Source: JALXCH01 sp964495805
Lineage (GTDB): Bacteria > Calditrichota > Calditrichia > RBG-13-44-9
Direction: 5' to 3'
Assembly (NCBI GenBank): GCA_964495805.1
Contig: CAZBWV010000081.1
Span: forward strand, 1-30,740
Length of the DNA: 30,740 nt
A program made the position numbers and the translations under genes. How positions within the stretch are numbered: the first letter of the stretch is position 1; the number at the start of each line of letters is the position of its first letter. This document shows positions 7,898 to 15,796 of the stretch, piece by piece. The notes below the pieces were generated by a model. It was not told the origin of the DNA, did no database searches, and saw nothing but the letters and a program-made list of their open reading frames with translations.

Positions 7898-8215
7898 TTA
7901 TACGCATCCTTGAGGTTTTCCCAGACCGGCAATTTTCGCTGCTTTTTTAGCCGGTCCCTGAGGGAATAGCTGATACAATTCCCCGGTGGGAATACCACCT
8001 ACATTTTTGATGCGGCGAATGGTGGGGATCTGTCCTCTCTCTTTAAAATCTTTTCGCATAAAGCGAATCACTTCCCAGTGACGATCGGTCAGTTCCTCAA
8101 TTCCCTCTTCCCGGGCTAATTCCGGTGCCATTTCCTCACTCCAGTCATCCGGATTGACCAGAAAACCTTCGGCATCCACTTCGACGGTTTTTCCGGCAAT
8201 GGTTTTAGTTGGCAT
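7898..8215 (-). CDS. DsrC/TusE-family sulfur-carrier protein with a single cysteine
   Basis: A 105-residue protein covering the whole DsrC/TusE fold: MPTKTIAGKTVEVDAEGFL start, 'W.EEMAPELA.EEGI.ELT..HW.VI.F.R', and a flexible C-terminal arm ending GKPQGCV. The penultimate Cys104 is the catalytic CysA and is the only cysteine. The position eleven residues earlier, CysB in dissimilatory DsrC, is Ala93. By this criterion the protein is TusE-like (one-cysteine relay) rather than the two-cysteine trisulfide carrier of DsrAB. An AAGGAGG site precedes ATG 8215. It sits between the DUF1641 gene (17-base gap) and the DsrE2 gene (50-base gap), with no dsrAB or tusBCD in the window, so a role as acceptor of sulfur from SQR/DsrE2 is likelier here than tRNA thiolation, though unproven. 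Confidence 0.93.
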   Translation of the reverse strand: MPTKTIAGKTVEVDAEGFLVNPDDWSEEMAPELAREEGIEELTDRHWEVIRFMRKDFKERGQIPTIRRIKNVGGIPTGELYQLFPQGPAKKAAKIAGLGKPQGCV

Positions 8216-8232
8216 AATTCATCCTCCTTATC

Positions 8233-8934
8233 TTATGATTGAGTTTCCCTGGTTAATTCAAAGACCGGATTATCCGGTCGCGCCATATTTTTCATAAACT
8301 GAATAACAAAGGCCAATCCGCGTCTCATTTCGGGATCGCGCAGGCTGCGGAAAAGCTCCCGATAGCTTACCTCTTCCGGCACGGTAATATCCATTTTCTG
8401 GAAGAAACCCAACGCATTGTTGACCGTACTCAGCATCTCCGGCTGAGTCAAATTCTTTACCGTGAGCAGAATGGAGGTGATGTTCTCCCGCAGCAACCGC
8501 ACATCTTCCAGCGTGAAAGAAGTGACAATGGTGTCCACAATCTTAAACAGCTCCTTCCCGAATTCGAAGTAGCCTTTGCGGTCTAACTCTTCCAGGGTTT
8601 CCATAACCTGGGCAACCATATCTTTTGTGAGCGGAACAAAGTCCTCAGAGAAATCGAACGCACTTTCCAGTTTATCCATCACGCGGATGAGATTGCGGGT
8701 ATTCCGCAGTAACTTTTTAAGCAGGAACAAAAAGTCGCCGGTATCGAAATGCTGGGCGACTTCATTGAGCTCCACCACAGCAGCCTGAAACACATCTTTA
8801 CCGATCAGCGTCAGATCATCCTTAAGCTCATCCATTTCCCGCTTGCGGCGACGCTGCTCCTGCACCCAGCTGGTCAGTGCATCCAATTTTTGATTGATTT
8901 CCTGAAGTTGCTGTTCAATGTGTTTGTCTTCCAT
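8233..8934 (-). CDS. DUF1641 protein, probable partner of the sulfide:quinone oxidoreductase
   Basis: A 233-residue soluble, helical protein. The start at 8934 (MEDKHIEQQ) has AAAGAGG 8 bases upstream and lies 2 bases past the stop of the sqr gene, arguing for translational coupling; the longer frame would overlap sqr by 82 bases. Residues 1-40 form a charged coiled-coil-like segment, and the DUF1641 domain is near the C-terminus (about 150-225, with 'L..LR.SL.DPEM.RGLAF.I.FMK.MA'). It has no cysteines and no membrane helix. DUF1641 proteins recur beside SQR-like flavoproteins in bacteria and Sulfolobales and are sometimes labelled a second subunit; direct biochemistry is limited. The likely job is structural or regulatory partner of the SQR encoded just upstream. 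Confidence 0.85.
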   Translation of the reverse strand: MEDKHIEQQLQEINQKLDALTSWVQEQRRRKREMDELKDDLTLIGKDVFQAAVVELNEVAQHFDTGDFLFLLKKLLRNTRNLIRVMDKLESAFDFSEDFVPLTKDMVAQVMETLEELDRKGYFEFGKELFKIVDTIVTSFTLEDVRLLRENITSILLTVKNLTQPEMLSTVNNALGFFQKMDITVPEEVSYRELFRSLRDPEMRRGLAFVIQFMKNMARPDNPVFELTRETQS

Positions 8935-8936
8935 AG

Positions 8937-10169
8937 CTATAACCTCTTTCCTGCCATGTTCATTTGTGCTTCGATGGGGAGTTCGGAACCTTTCAGTAAC
9001 AGGTTCCAGTACATCCATCGGAATAACATTTTGCCCCAGTGGTTCATACGGGTTTCCTGTAACAGGCTGTAAGGACCAATTCCCGGCAGCGGAAACTTCC
9101 CGGGCAGGGGTTCCACGTCGTAATTGAAATCGATGAGAATGCCCTTGCCAAAACCCGATTCAATAAAGCAGTTGGCGTGTCCGTCGAAATCCGGTTTGAG
9201 CGGTCGTCCGTCGATATAACGCAAAATATTTTCAAAAAGAATGTCCGCTTCGAAATGAGCCACCGAACCGGCTTTGGAACTGGGCAAATCGGTGGCATCG
9301 CCAATCACAAAAACGTTTTCGTACTCCCTGGATTGCAGGGTGTGCTTATCGGTGGGGATAAAGTTCAGATCATCACCCAATCCGGATTCGGCAATGACTT
9401 CGGCACCCATGTTGGTGGGAATGGTTACCAGCACATCGTACTCAATCTCCCGTTCGTCCCAGGAGACGATTTTATTTTTCCCGCTCTCCACCCGGGCAAT
9501 GTTAAATTCAGGCACCAGATGAATGTTCTTTTTCTCCAGGAAATTGCCCAGGAACTGCGCCGCACGCGGTTTGGTGAATGCACCGGGTAAAGGTGTCACA
9601 TACTGAATCTCCACTTTGTCCCGAATCCCCTGTTCGGTGAACCACCAATCCGCCAGGAAAACAAACTCTAACGGGGCAACGGGACATTTGATGGGCATTT
9701 CCACCACGTTCACCACCATACGCCCGCCATCCCAGTATTTCAGGAACTGCCGTAACGCAGTAGCACCTTCGATGGTGTAAAAGTCGAAGATATTCTGATG
9801 CCAGGCACCACCGTCTTTCATTCCCTCTGTTTCTTCCGGATGTACTCTCGCTCCGGTGGCAATAATTAAAATGTCGTAATGAATCACTCGTCCGTTCCCA
9901 AGTTTCACCCGATTTTCTTTTGGCTCAATTAACTCGATGGGAGACATAATCACTTCCACACCCGGCGGGAAAAAATCGCGCTTGGGTTTCACCACATCCT
10001 CCCGCGTGTAAATGCCAAAGGGAATAAACAAAAATCCCGGCTGGTAATAATGCTTCTCGTCCTGGTCCACGATGGTAATTTCCCACTCCGCGCGGTCCAG
10101 AACGGGCGCCAGCTTGTTCGCCATGATGGTTCCAGCTGTTCCTGCACCTAAAATCAGTAACCGTTTCAT
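8937..10169 (-). CDS. sqr: Sulfide:quinone oxidoreductase-like flavoprotein
   Basis: A 410-residue FAD-dependent pyridine-nucleotide-disulfide-type oxidoreductase. ATG 10169 follows GAGGGT and opens straight into the dinucleotide fold (LLILGAGTAG, residues 4-13); the ATGAR motif is at 105-109 and the second FAD motif VIGDATDLPSSKAGS at 288-302. Cysteines occur only at Cys162 (KCPVAPLEF) and Cys334 (ANCFIESG). These match the two cysteines essential in SQRs; the third seen in some SQR types is absent. An aromatic C-terminal segment (379-394, MLFRWMYWNLLLKG) could be the amphipathic membrane anchor. The reaction is sulfide to sulfane sulfur or polysulfide with electrons passed to quinone. The pattern suits a non-type-I SQR, possibly type III, though a flavocytochrome-like or other disulfide-reducing role cannot be excluded. 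It is the second gene of the operon, 170 bases after merR. Confidence 0.87.
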   Translation of the reverse strand: MKRLLILGAGTAGTIMANKLAPVLDRAEWEITIVDQDEKHYYQPGFLFIPFGIYTREDVVKPKRDFFPPGVEVIMSPIELIEPKENRVKLGNGRVIHYDILIIATGARVHPEETEGMKDGGAWHQNIFDFYTIEGATALRQFLKYWDGGRMVVNVVEMPIKCPVAPLEFVFLADWWFTEQGIRDKVEIQYVTPLPGAFTKPRAAQFLGNFLEKKNIHLVPEFNIARVESGKNKIVSWDEREIEYDVLVTIPTNMGAEVIAESGLGDDLNFIPTDKHTLQSREYENVFVIGDATDLPSSKAGSVAHFEADILFENILRYIDGRPLKPDFDGHANCFIESGFGKGILIDFNYDVEPLPGKFPLPGIGPYSLLQETRMNHWGKMLFRWMYWNLLLKGSELPIEAQMNMAGKRL

Positions 10170-10339
10170 AGTACCCTCTTTTTTGAATGATGACTCATTT
10201 ATCATGAAAGCAGATACAGAACTTTCTGCACCCCGGCCATTTTCTAATTTCACCCGCCGATCATGTTATTTTTTTCACCTGAAAGCCCGACAAAATCCAA
10301 CCAATCCTTTCACTCAACAATGTCCTCCACCTGTTTGAT

Positions 10340-10819
10340 TTAAGGAGTTTTGCCCGATCCGGGTTCTTCTTCCTCTTCGGGACGGTGATGACCAAATAAT
10401 ACTGCCTTCATTTTAGCACAGCTTAAATTCATGCGATACACCGGACACAAGCGGCAATCCTGCCCCTGACATTTACTCCCCACGTTCTTGATACTCCAGC
10501 AGGGGCCGATCGTCTCGTAATAAGCCGGACAACTCTTACAATCCTCATCCAGCCCGCCCTTGAACTCCCAGCAGGGAATCAGAGACATCAAACGCTTAAT
10601 GCCGGTAATGTTTAAACCGTCCTGAGTCAGCAGCTTGCGAATACACTGCAACCGCTCCAGATCGTGCATGCTGAACATGCGACGTCCGGTCTCGGTTTTG
10701 TACGGAAGGATTAATCCTTCTTGCTCGTACAAACGGATGGTTTGCACCGCTATGTTCAATTTTTTAGCTACCGTACCGATGGTCAGTACCGGTTCGTAAC
10801 GGTCAATGTCTTGCTCCAT
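10340..10819 (-). CDS. MerR-family regulator with a cysteine-rich two-CW sensor domain
   Basis: A 159-residue transcription factor. Residues about 11-80 are the MerR winged helix-turn-helix (LTIGTVAKKLNIAVQTIRLYEQEGLI, then the 'TGRRMFS..DLERLQCI' wing). The usual dimerisation coil is short and is followed by a duplicated Cys-Trp module: Cys83-Trp84...Cys94-x-x-Cys97-x-x-Tyr and Cys107-Trp108...Cys117, Cys122-x-x-Cys125-x-x-Tyr, plus Cys134. Nine cysteines in all suggest a metal, Fe-S or sulfur/redox sensor; the ligand is unknown. The acidic tail EEEEE near residue 150 is probably disordered. It is first gene of the sulfur operon, and a dyad with a MerR-like long-spacer promoter lies just upstream (10854-10883), so autoregulation together with sqr control is likely. 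Confidence 0.9.
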   Translation of the reverse strand: MEQDIDRYEPVLTIGTVAKKLNIAVQTIRLYEQEGLILPYKTETGRRMFSMHDLERLQCIRKLLTQDGLNITGIKRLMSLIPCWEFKGGLDEDCKSCPAYYETIGPCWSIKNVGSKCQGQDCRLCPVYRMNLSCAKMKAVLFGHHRPEEEEEPGSGKTP

Positions 10820-11267
10820 TTTCAGATATTCCTTTTCTTCAATTCTTAATGTTAAAAATCTACATCGCTCAATGTAGATTCAAGATTCATGCCATATTAA
10901 GGAAATTTTGAACAATCTCTTTAATTCATTATTTTACCAGAGCTTAAAGAATATTCTTTTGTGAGCTTGGGATTTTTACTACAAAGGAATATTCCCATTT
11001 TTGAAAAAGAAGGGCGGTATTTTTCTCAAATATGGTAATTTCCTCGTCCGGAAAAGAGAAATGAGCAGGATGGCTGAAGGAATAATGCTCCCACACACCG
11101 GATAAACCAACCATCCTGCCCGAAAACCCGAAAATTAGCTGCTGGCGGGAACTACGGCATCTTCATTTTGGGTAAGGGAACCAACGTACAGGTGTAAAAT
11201 GCGGTATTCACTCCCCGGACTCCCGGAAAAAATCACTCCCTAACATTTCCAGAAGGACTTCCCGTAT
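10820..11267. other. Gene-poor spacer upstream of merR
   Basis: 448 bases separating the esterase stop from the merR start. It holds the merR promoter dyad near 10854-10883, a 14-bp palindrome AAAGAATATTCTTT (10946-10959), a second GAATATTC core at 10987-10994 exactly 38 bases away, and a 9-bp inverted repeat (11065-11073 with 11111-11119). A 33-codon minus-strand frame (11236-11135, GTG start) has a protein-like composition but no convincing ribosome site. I see no U-tract terminator after the esterase. Confidence 0.5.
10854..10883 (-). promoter_or_regulatory. Candidate MerR-type promoter/operator dyad
   Basis: AATCTACAT (10857-10865) and ATGTAGATT (10872-10880) form a perfect 9-bp inverted repeat with a 6-base gap, 38 bases before the merR start. 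On the minus strand TTGAAT (10883-10878) is followed after 20 bases by TTTTAA, placing most of the dyad inside an over-long spacer, as in MerR-activated promoters (19-20 bp). The -10 choice is ambiguous (TAACAT is nearby), so the architecture is suggestive rather than proven. Confidence 0.6.
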
Positions 11268-12743
11268 TTAACGAATCAGCACCATTTTCCGGGTGGTACT
11301 GTGGGAATCGACTGTCAACCGGTAAAAATAGACTCCGGAGGGCAGTACATTACCCGACTCATCGCGTCCGTCCCAGAAGACCGAATAGTCCCCGGAAACA
11401 GATGGATGCAATCGGTAGATCCGCACGGTTTGCCCGCGTATATTAAAAACACGCAGGCTTACCTCTTCTCCGGGCTTGTTCAGATAGAAGGAAATCCGGG
11501 TGGTGGCATTGAAGGGATTGGGATAATTGGCATAAAGTTTAAATTCACGATGGGTTAAACGATGATTGATTAGAGTTTGCGCGGGACCAGGGAAAAACAT
11601 TTCCAGTGCATTGTCCACATGAGCACGCCAATTTCCCCAGCTGTGCCCTTCGTGGTACAGATGAAAACGATACGGATATCCGCGCTGCTGCAGAATCTGA
11701 ACAAAATGATTCACCAGCGGAATAAGCACTGGAATATCGTAGGAACCCAGGTCCAGATAAAAGCGCAAATTCAGCTGTGGCCCGTAGTGGTAACCATCGG
11801 CGATGGTTGCCTGAACATTGCTGGATTGGGCAGCTATGTTACCAAAAGTGGTGGAGTAATAAAGTCCCAGATAAAGCGCAATATTTCCGCCATTGGAAGC
11901 TCCCAGAGTGGCACGATATTCCGGATGGTGACGGGTGCGATAGGTTGCATCCACCCAGGCCATGATGTGGTGAACCAGAAAACTGGCGAATGCTGCCTTT
12001 TGAGAACCGGCATATTCGGCTTCGCGATTCACCGGAGGAACAAACACGGCGATTATCGGTTGAATCCGCTTCTTCCAGATTAAATCATCCAGGATATTCC
12101 GGGCGTTCGCCAGGCTCAGGTACTCCAGTCCATCATGGAACACAATTACCCCAAAGCTGTCCGAAGTGGTGGTATAACGGGGTGGTGTGTACACTTTGAC
12201 GTGGCGGGAATTTCCCAGCTCTGCACTGTAAAATAGGGTATCGAACAAACTGCCATGAGGAATCCCGGGATAATACTGAATCTCCGGAGGGGGTACATAC
12301 AGTGGCATGCGCAGTTCGGAATTGGGTCCGAACCCTCCCGACATTTGAAACGGGTTCAGCGGATCAAGAATCCAGTAGGTTCCGTTCAGCACAAATTTGT
12401 AATCCAGCCGGGCATCCGACTCAAAGGTAGCCGTAACATACCACATATCCGTTCCGGAAAGATGGGTCATGGAAAACGCATTCATATCCCATCCGTTGGC
12501 ATCGCCGGGAACGGTTACACTGCTGACGTTCCCTCGAAAAATAAAGTGAACCAGCGTGTCCTGCTCGATGTACGGGAACGAAGGAACGGCATTCATAAAA
12601 CTATCCACAATCGCCGGTTTTAACGAATCCGGTGCCGCATGAACCCGGTTGAGAAAGTCCTGAAATGTCTGCCCCGGTGCAGAGGTCAAATACATCAGCA
12701 GATAAATGAAAAGAGCAGATAATCCGGTAAGATAGCGCTTCAT
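11268..12743 (-). CDS. Secreted esterase with N-terminal E-set domain and FlgD-like C-terminal sorting domain
   Basis: A 491-residue exported protein. ATG 12743 follows a CGGAGA site and gives a signal peptide (MKRYLTGLSALFIYLLMYL...); the longer open frame only overlaps rnhA. Domains: E-set/CBM48-like beta domain (about 60-155, FIFRGNVSSVTVPGDANGWD), an alpha/beta-hydrolase of the Fes/esterase-D type (about 180-405) with nucleophile Ser283 in GASNGG and His367 in HEGHSWGNW, then an 85-residue 'YANYPNPFN...SGVYFYRL...RKMVLIR' domain of the FlgD-like/T9SS type A sorting class. Substrate may be an ester of a polysaccharide, a siderophore or another compound; undetermined. The C-terminal tag points to secretion and surface attachment typical of FCB bacteria. 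It is last gene of the minus-strand run, 19 bases after rnhA. Confidence 0.88.
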   Translation of the reverse strand: MKRYLTGLSALFIYLLMYLTSAPGQTFQDFLNRVHAAPDSLKPAIVDSFMNAVPSFPYIEQDTLVHFIFRGNVSSVTVPGDANGWDMNAFSMTHLSGTDMWYVTATFESDARLDYKFVLNGTYWILDPLNPFQMSGGFGPNSELRMPLYVPPPEIQYYPGIPHGSLFDTLFYSAELGNSRHVKVYTPPRYTTTSDSFGVIVFHDGLEYLSLANARNILDDLIWKKRIQPIIAVFVPPVNREAEYAGSQKAAFASFLVHHIMAWVDATYRTRHHPEYRATLGASNGGNIALYLGLYYSTTFGNIAAQSSNVQATIADGYHYGPQLNLRFYLDLGSYDIPVLIPLVNHFVQILQQRGYPYRFHLYHEGHSWGNWRAHVDNALEMFFPGPAQTLINHRLTHREFKLYANYPNPFNATTRISFYLNKPGEEVSLRVFNIRGQTVRIYRLHPSVSGDYSVFWDGRDESGNVLPSGVYFYRLTVDSHSTTRKMVLIR

Positions 12744-12762
12744 GGATTCTCCGAAGAAACAC

Positions 12763-13266
12763 TCAGGCATTTTTCGTCTGAAGGCGTTCGTAGTATTCAT
12801 CCGCAGGCAGGTTGGGTTGCCGGGAGGCACGGACGGCCAGCCGATCGGCTCGTTCGTTTTCCGGATCACCGGCATGTCCCTGCACCCAGCGGAACTCCAC
12901 CTGATGCCGTTCCAGTAATTTCAACAACCGCTCCCACAGATCAGCATTTTCCGCCTTCTCTCGCTGGCTGCGCTTCCAGTTGCTGGCCTGCCACCGTCTC
13001 GCCCAGCCTTTCTGCACCGCATCCACCAGATACCGTGAATCGGTATATAGCGTTACCCGGCAGGGCTCTTTCAGCGCTTCCAGACCGGCAATGGCAGCCA
13101 TCAGTTCCATGCGGTTGTTGGTGGTCCGTCGAAATCCGCCGGAGATCTCCCGTCGATGGTTGCCATACTTCAGCACCACACCATACCCACCCGGTCCGGG
13201 ATTCCCGGAGCAGGCGCCATCGGTGTACATGATCACATGTTTAACCGGTTGTGCGGAGGCATTCAC
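12763..13266 (-). CDS. rnhA: Ribonuclease HI
   Basis: A 167-residue RNase HI that cuts the RNA strand of RNA-DNA hybrids, such as R-loops and lagging-strand primers, in the cytoplasm. The active-site set is complete: Asp16 (YTDGACSGNPGPGG), Glu54 (NRMELMA), Asp76 (YTDSRYL), His131 (VQGHAG) and Asp141 (NERADRLA). The basic handle (KGWARRWQASNWKRSQRE, about 86-103) identifies the HI type. The start is GTG at 13266 with CGGAGAG upstream; the ATG four bases on is out of frame. It sits 21 bases after lon and 19 bases before the esterase. Confidence 0.97.
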   Translation of the reverse strand: MNASAQPVKHVIMYTDGACSGNPGPGGYGVVLKYGNHRREISGGFRRTTNNRMELMAAIAGLEALKEPCRVTLYTDSRYLVDAVQKGWARRWQASNWKRSQREKAENADLWERLLKLLERHQVEFRWVQGHAGDPENERADRLAVRASRQPNLPADEYYERLQTKNA

Positions 13267-13287
13267 GGTTCTCTCCGAAAAGTGGAT

Positions 13288-15759
13288 TCATCTTTCCAAC
13301 CTTTCCCCGCGTTCATGCGCTTGTTCTTTCAAACGGGTGGGAACGGGTTGTGCCGGGACTTTTTGCGTTCTCCGGGATTTTTTCTCCGTGCGGGCGGAAG
13401 GTTGCCGAACCGTTTCCCGGCGAAGTGCAATTTCGAACACCTGGGGTAGTTTATCCACAAACACAAATTTCATCTTTTTGCGCACTTTTTCCGGTACTTC
13501 CTGCAGATCGCGCTCGTTGCGGGCAGGCATGATGACGGTTTTAATGCCAGCGCGCTGGGCAGCCAGGACTTTCTCCTTAATTCCACCGACCGGAAGCACC
13601 CTCCCCCGCAACGAAATTTCTCCGGTCATAGCCACATCGTGCCGCACCGGCCGACAGGTAAGTAACGAAAGCAAGGAGGTGGCAATGGTCACCCCGGCAG
13701 AGGGACCATCCTTGGGTACCGCACCGGAGGGGACATGCACATGAATATCGTACTTCTGGTAAAAATCAGGGTCAATACCGTATTTTTCCGCATGGGAGCG
13801 CAAAAAGCTCAGAGCAGCCTGAGCGGATTCGCGCATCACCTCACCCAGCTGACCGGTCAGGGTCAGATGTTTGCCCCCTTTCATCAAAGTGGATTCCACA
13901 AACAGAATTTCACCACCGGTGGGCGTCCAGGCCAGTCCGGTGGCAATTCCCACCTCATCTTTTAATCCGGCCAGTTCAGGGAAATTTTTGGGTGGTCCCA
14001 GGTATTCGGGCACCTTCTCGGCAGTGATCACGACCGGCTCCCCCTTCCCTTCGGCAAACCGGCGTGCCACTTTCCGGCAAATGGTGGCAATCTCCCGTTC
14101 CAGATTCCGGACTCCCGCCTCATCGGTGTAATCGGTGATGATGCGTTCCAGCGCATCCACACGGAATTTGAGGTCTTTTTTCCTTAAACCGTTCTCCGAA
14201 ATCTGGCGGGGCACCAGATATTTCCGGGCAATTTGAATCTTCTCCTCGGTAATGTAGCCCGGTATCTCAATCACCTCCAGCCGATCCAGCAGCGCAGGGG
14301 GAATATCGTACAGCATATTGGCGGTGGTAATGAACATCACCCGGGAGAGGTCGAATTTCACATCCAGGTAGTGGTCCACGAAGTCTTTATTTTGCTCGGG
14401 GTCCAGCGCTTCCAGAAGCGCCGAAGCGGGATCTCCCCGAAAATCGGAGCCCATTTTATCGATTTCGTCCAGCATGAACACCGGATTACGGGTACCGGCT
14501 TCCTTAATCATCTGGATAATTCGCCCGGGGAGCGCCCCAATGTAAGTTCGACGATGACCGCGGATTTCCGCCTCATCGCGAATGCCCCCCACACTGAAAC
14601 GTACGAATCGGCGTCCCATTGCCCGGGCAATGGAACGGCCCAGACTGGTCTTCCCCACTCCCGGTGGCCCCACAAAGCATAAAATGGGTCCCTTGGCTCG
14701 CTTTCTCAGCTTACGGACTGCCAGATATTCCAGAATCCGATCCTTCACATCATTCAAATCATAGTGATCTTCATCCAGGATTTTCTTAGCATTTTCCAGG
14801 TCCATATTATCTTCGGTTTCTTTGCTCCAGGGCAGAGAGATGAGCCAATCGATATACGTCCGGCTGATGGTGTATTCTGCAGCGGCGGGAGGCATCTCGG
14901 CCAGGCGCTCCAGTTCCTTGAGCGCCACCTCCTCCACATTTTTGGGCATCTTCGCCTTCTTAATCTGCTTCCGCAAATCTTCTATTTCCGCTTCCCATTC
15001 GTCCTCTTCGTCGTCGTCTTCCTCCTGCAGTTCCTTTTTCATCTCCCGCAAATGTTCCTGGAATAGTTTCTCCCGCTCTTCGGAGGAAACCGATCTATTT
15101 CCCGAAACCTGCATCTCTCCGGCTAATTCCACAATGCGCCATTCCCGCCGAAATACTTCCAGCAACATTTCCAGTTGTTTGTCCAGCACGGCTTCTTCCA
15201 GTAAATCCTGGCGTTTGTCCACGCTTATTCCCAGATTGGCGGAAAGGATGCTGGCAAATTTGCCCGGATTCTGTTCCTCCAGCAATGAGGGGAGCAATTC
15301 TTCCATAAGCAGCGGGGTTTTTCCGGCCAACTTCTGGAGCAGCTCTTTCAGAGCACGCATCATCGCTTCGCAACGGGTGTCGTTCTTAATTTGAGTGGGA
15401 AGCGGAGCAACCCGCGCTTCAATTTTCCCGTTGCGTCGGATCAATCGGGTAATCCGAATCCGTTCCAGCCCCTGCACCAGCACCCGCACACTACCATCCG
15501 GCAGGTGACTCATTTTCAGAATTTCCGCCCGGGTTCCCACTTTAAAAATCTGGTGAACGTTTTCCGGCTGCTTTTCCGGTTCGGCAAACAATCCGATGGG
15601 TTTGCGTGCAATGAGCGATTCGTTAATCACTTCCACCAGATCCGGGTCTTCGATAACCAGCGGGATGATTAATTCCGGAAAAGCCACAATGTTGCGTACC
15701 GGCAGCAGGTAGAGTCTCTCTGTTTTATTTTGATTCGATTGATTTGCTGTTCTGGTCAA
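13288..15759 (-). CDS. lon: ATP-dependent protease La (Lon)
   Basis: An 823-residue Lon with full architecture: N-terminal substrate-binding domain (about 15-215, LYLLPVRNIVAFPELIIPL), a long highly charged coiled linker (EEDDDEEDEWEAEIEDL), the AAA+ module with Walker A GPPGVGKTS and Walker B FMLDEIDKM, and the C-terminal Ser-Lys protease domain. Ser687 (PKDGPSAGVT) and Lys730 (IKEKVLAA) are 43 residues apart, as in E. coli (679/722). It degrades misfolded and selected regulatory proteins in the cytoplasm. The start appears to be TTG at 15759, with AAGGAAGG about 11 bases upstream; no in-frame ATG or GTG exists before the conserved N-terminus. The C-terminus has a basic tail (TARTEKKSRRTQK...). 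It lies 37 bases after hsp20, so chaperone and protease are probably co-transcribed. Confidence 0.97.
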   Translation of the reverse strand: MTRTANQSNQNKTERLYLLPVRNIVAFPELIIPLVIEDPDLVEVINESLIARKPIGLFAEPEKQPENVHQIFKVGTRAEILKMSHLPDGSVRVLVQGLERIRITRLIRRNGKIEARVAPLPTQIKNDTRCEAMMRALKELLQKLAGKTPLLMEELLPSLLEEQNPGKFASILSANLGISVDKRQDLLEEAVLDKQLEMLLEVFRREWRIVELAGEMQVSGNRSVSSEEREKLFQEHLREMKKELQEEDDDEEDEWEAEIEDLRKQIKKAKMPKNVEEVALKELERLAEMPPAAAEYTISRTYIDWLISLPWSKETEDNMDLENAKKILDEDHYDLNDVKDRILEYLAVRKLRKRAKGPILCFVGPPGVGKTSLGRSIARAMGRRFVRFSVGGIRDEAEIRGHRRTYIGALPGRIIQMIKEAGTRNPVFMLDEIDKMGSDFRGDPASALLEALDPEQNKDFVDHYLDVKFDLSRVMFITTANMLYDIPPALLDRLEVIEIPGYITEEKIQIARKYLVPRQISENGLRKKDLKFRVDALERIITDYTDEAGVRNLEREIATICRKVARRFAEGKGEPVVITAEKVPEYLGPPKNFPELAGLKDEVGIATGLAWTPTGGEILFVESTLMKGGKHLTLTGQLGEVMRESAQAALSFLRSHAEKYGIDPDFYQKYDIHVHVPSGAVPKDGPSAGVTIATSLLSLLTCRPVRHDVAMTGEISLRGRVLPVGGIKEKVLAAQRAGIKTVIMPARNERDLQEVPEKVRKKMKFVFVDKLPQVFEIALRRETVRQPSARTEKKSRRTQKVPAQPVPTRLKEQAHERGERLER

Positions 15760-15796
15760 AGCTCCACGCCCTTCCTTGTTTTCACGTTTCCGGTTG

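Noticed and set aside
11135..11236. 33-codon minus-strand small gene upstream of merR
   Set aside because: Peptide composition looks acceptable, but there is no convincing ribosome site and no homology I recognise; left as part of the spacer.
14822..15394. 190-codon Ser-rich frame antisense to lon
   Set aside because: Its Ser bias mirrors the acidic codons of the Lon linker; the lon frame has full domain and active-site support.
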